DNA from: Takakia lepidozioides
Taxonomy: Eukaryota; Streptophyta; Takakiopsida; Takakiales; Takakiaceae
Length of the DNA stretch: 64,000 nt
NCBI GenBank assembly: GCA_030704615.1
Contig: CM060734.1
Coordinates: forward strand, 6,324,001 to 6,388,000
Direction of reading: 5' to 3'
Below, piece by piece: positions 62,974-64,000 of the stretch. The notes below the pieces were generated by a model. The model was not told the DNA's origin. It ran no database searches and saw only the letters and a list, made by a program, of their open reading frames with translations. The stretch's first letter is position 1. Every line of letters starts with the position of its first letter. The position numbers and the translations under genes were made by a program.

Positions 62974-64000
62974 TCCTATCTATCGCACATGATGGCTTAA
63001 CCTAACAGCTGTCATATACGACTACGATCGTCCTACAACCATAAAGAACTAACCGTCTCCTGTAAGTTAAAAATAGAGGTCCTAACACCCATGACACACA
63101 TCCCGTTAGTACTCCATTTATCCCAGACTGCAGCGGAAGAGAAAGCCTGGCATAACCGGGAATCTTTATTGTTTCTCTCAACATGTCATCTGCTTTCTTT
63201 GATTTATCATCCCCGGAGCGTGAAGTCGTGTCCTTGATCCGTGAGTCATTCACTTCTGTATACATCCAGCATCATTCTCCCATTGGCATGGCGGCCTGTC
63301 AGTAGAGCCTATGTTCAACCTTCAGATGACAATACGTGCTTCAAGCTTTGACATTCTCCAAGATGTGTGTGCAGCTATATGCTTAGTTGAATTGCTCCGC
63401 TATATGCTGTGTTAATTCATCTTCTAGCTATGACTCCATCGTGCTTGACAAACTTGCTTTATTTCGTTCTACGTGACTGCAAACCTGCTACTCTTTGTAA
63501 ATGTCGTTTCCAAATGCATTCTGTAACGGTTCATGATGTCTACTTCACAAGATCAGTTGCTAAATTTCTACTTCACACGTTCACATTCTGCTCATGTTCG
63601 CTTGCAATCAGGGGCCACGTCCGTTTACTTCACCACCCAACTAAATCTCAACAATGCGAGAGAGCCTGTTCAGCCCGAGCTGCTAGCTTTATACCTGCCT
63701 AATCATAGGCCTGATCCTATCCTCCACCGTCACACCACGTGCTAATTTAGTAACTAGAAACCAAAAATTAATAATCTACCTTCTTAGGCTTAAAGATTTA
63801 GTGGCCACTGGGTATTATTCCCCTCTGCGCCACATGCCTGCTCATTTCTAAATAAACACTAGGACGACGTGTACATCCCTATGTCCACCCTTTTCAGTGA
63901 TGCCACCTAGTCACTATTATTGTGGCCACACCACTTCCTAAATCGTCGCTGAGCAGTTTGTCTTATTTCTACAACCTCATCCTTAGGTAATGAAAAATTA
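62974..64000. other. No gene recognised (right end)
   Basis: Short ORFs only, none with family features. Nothing further supported. Confidence 0.45.

Overview
This window looks like nuclear DNA from a land plant. The evidence is a plant-type CACTA transposase (tnp2, DUF4218 and DUF4216 regions), Ty3/gypsy elements including a chromodomain chromovirus, a PLS-type PPR gene remnant, an F-box/kelch remnant, and the first exon of a METTL13-like methyltransferase gene. The piggyBac and GCM-finger Mutator-like transposases, very long LTRs and deep nesting fit a large, repeat-rich genome. A fern, lycophyte, bryophyte or gymnosperm is my guess; the sequence alone does not decide it. I see no clearly intact, ordinary single-copy host gene. 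Nearly everything is mobile DNA or broken coding sequence, and many stops are TAG where TGG or CAG is expected, as cytosine deamination would produce.

Layout. 1-3356: no recognised gene. 3357-5475: a piggyBac transposase on the minus strand, split by a solo chromovirus LTR (4466-5189). 5478-16189: a decayed CACTA element with GCGACC/GGTCGC subterminal repeats at both ends, a proline-rich ORF, a SET-like ORF, a transposase that has lost its middle, a captured antisense methyltransferase exon, and a good right terminus (CACTACTGCAAAAAG, inverted). 16203-16780: a broken plant-transposon-type protein. 17184-17911: a second solo LTR, with target duplication ATAGC. 17938-18501: one copy of an unrecognised protein family that I call CCQW here.

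18507-42666 is Ty3/gypsy element A, with about 2.45 kb LTRs and target duplication CCTTG. It is inserted in the CCQW gene, whose other part lies at 42667-42816. Element B (to 38225; LTR about 1 kb; target duplication GGTGT) is nested in the pol of A. B carries a very large extra reading frame (33637-37131) between integrase and the 3' LTR. After B inserted, about 1.05 kb was inverted (about 24300-25354). This flipped the second half of A's RNase H region together with the start of B's 5' LTR. Read back across the inversion, A appears to encode two consecutive RNase H-like domains.

42829-43548 holds a second, broken CCQW copy. 43574-51540 holds two chromovirus (element C) copies joined head to head: a truncated minus-strand copy with its 5' LTR, then a plus-strand copy without 5' LTR whose reverse transcriptase has YINN in place of YxDD. 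The plus copy interrupts a GCM-finger Mutator-like transposase (51541-53151, minus). 54037-54460 is a third broken CCQW copy. 57583-57766 is an 18S rRNA fragment beside one of two 97-bp repeats. 58030-58505 is a PPR pseudogene. 59379-60125 is an F-box/kelch pseudogene with an internal 66-bp tandem duplication. 62443-62973 (minus) resembles the start of B's extra reading frame. The rest of the right end is AT-rich with no gene I recognise.
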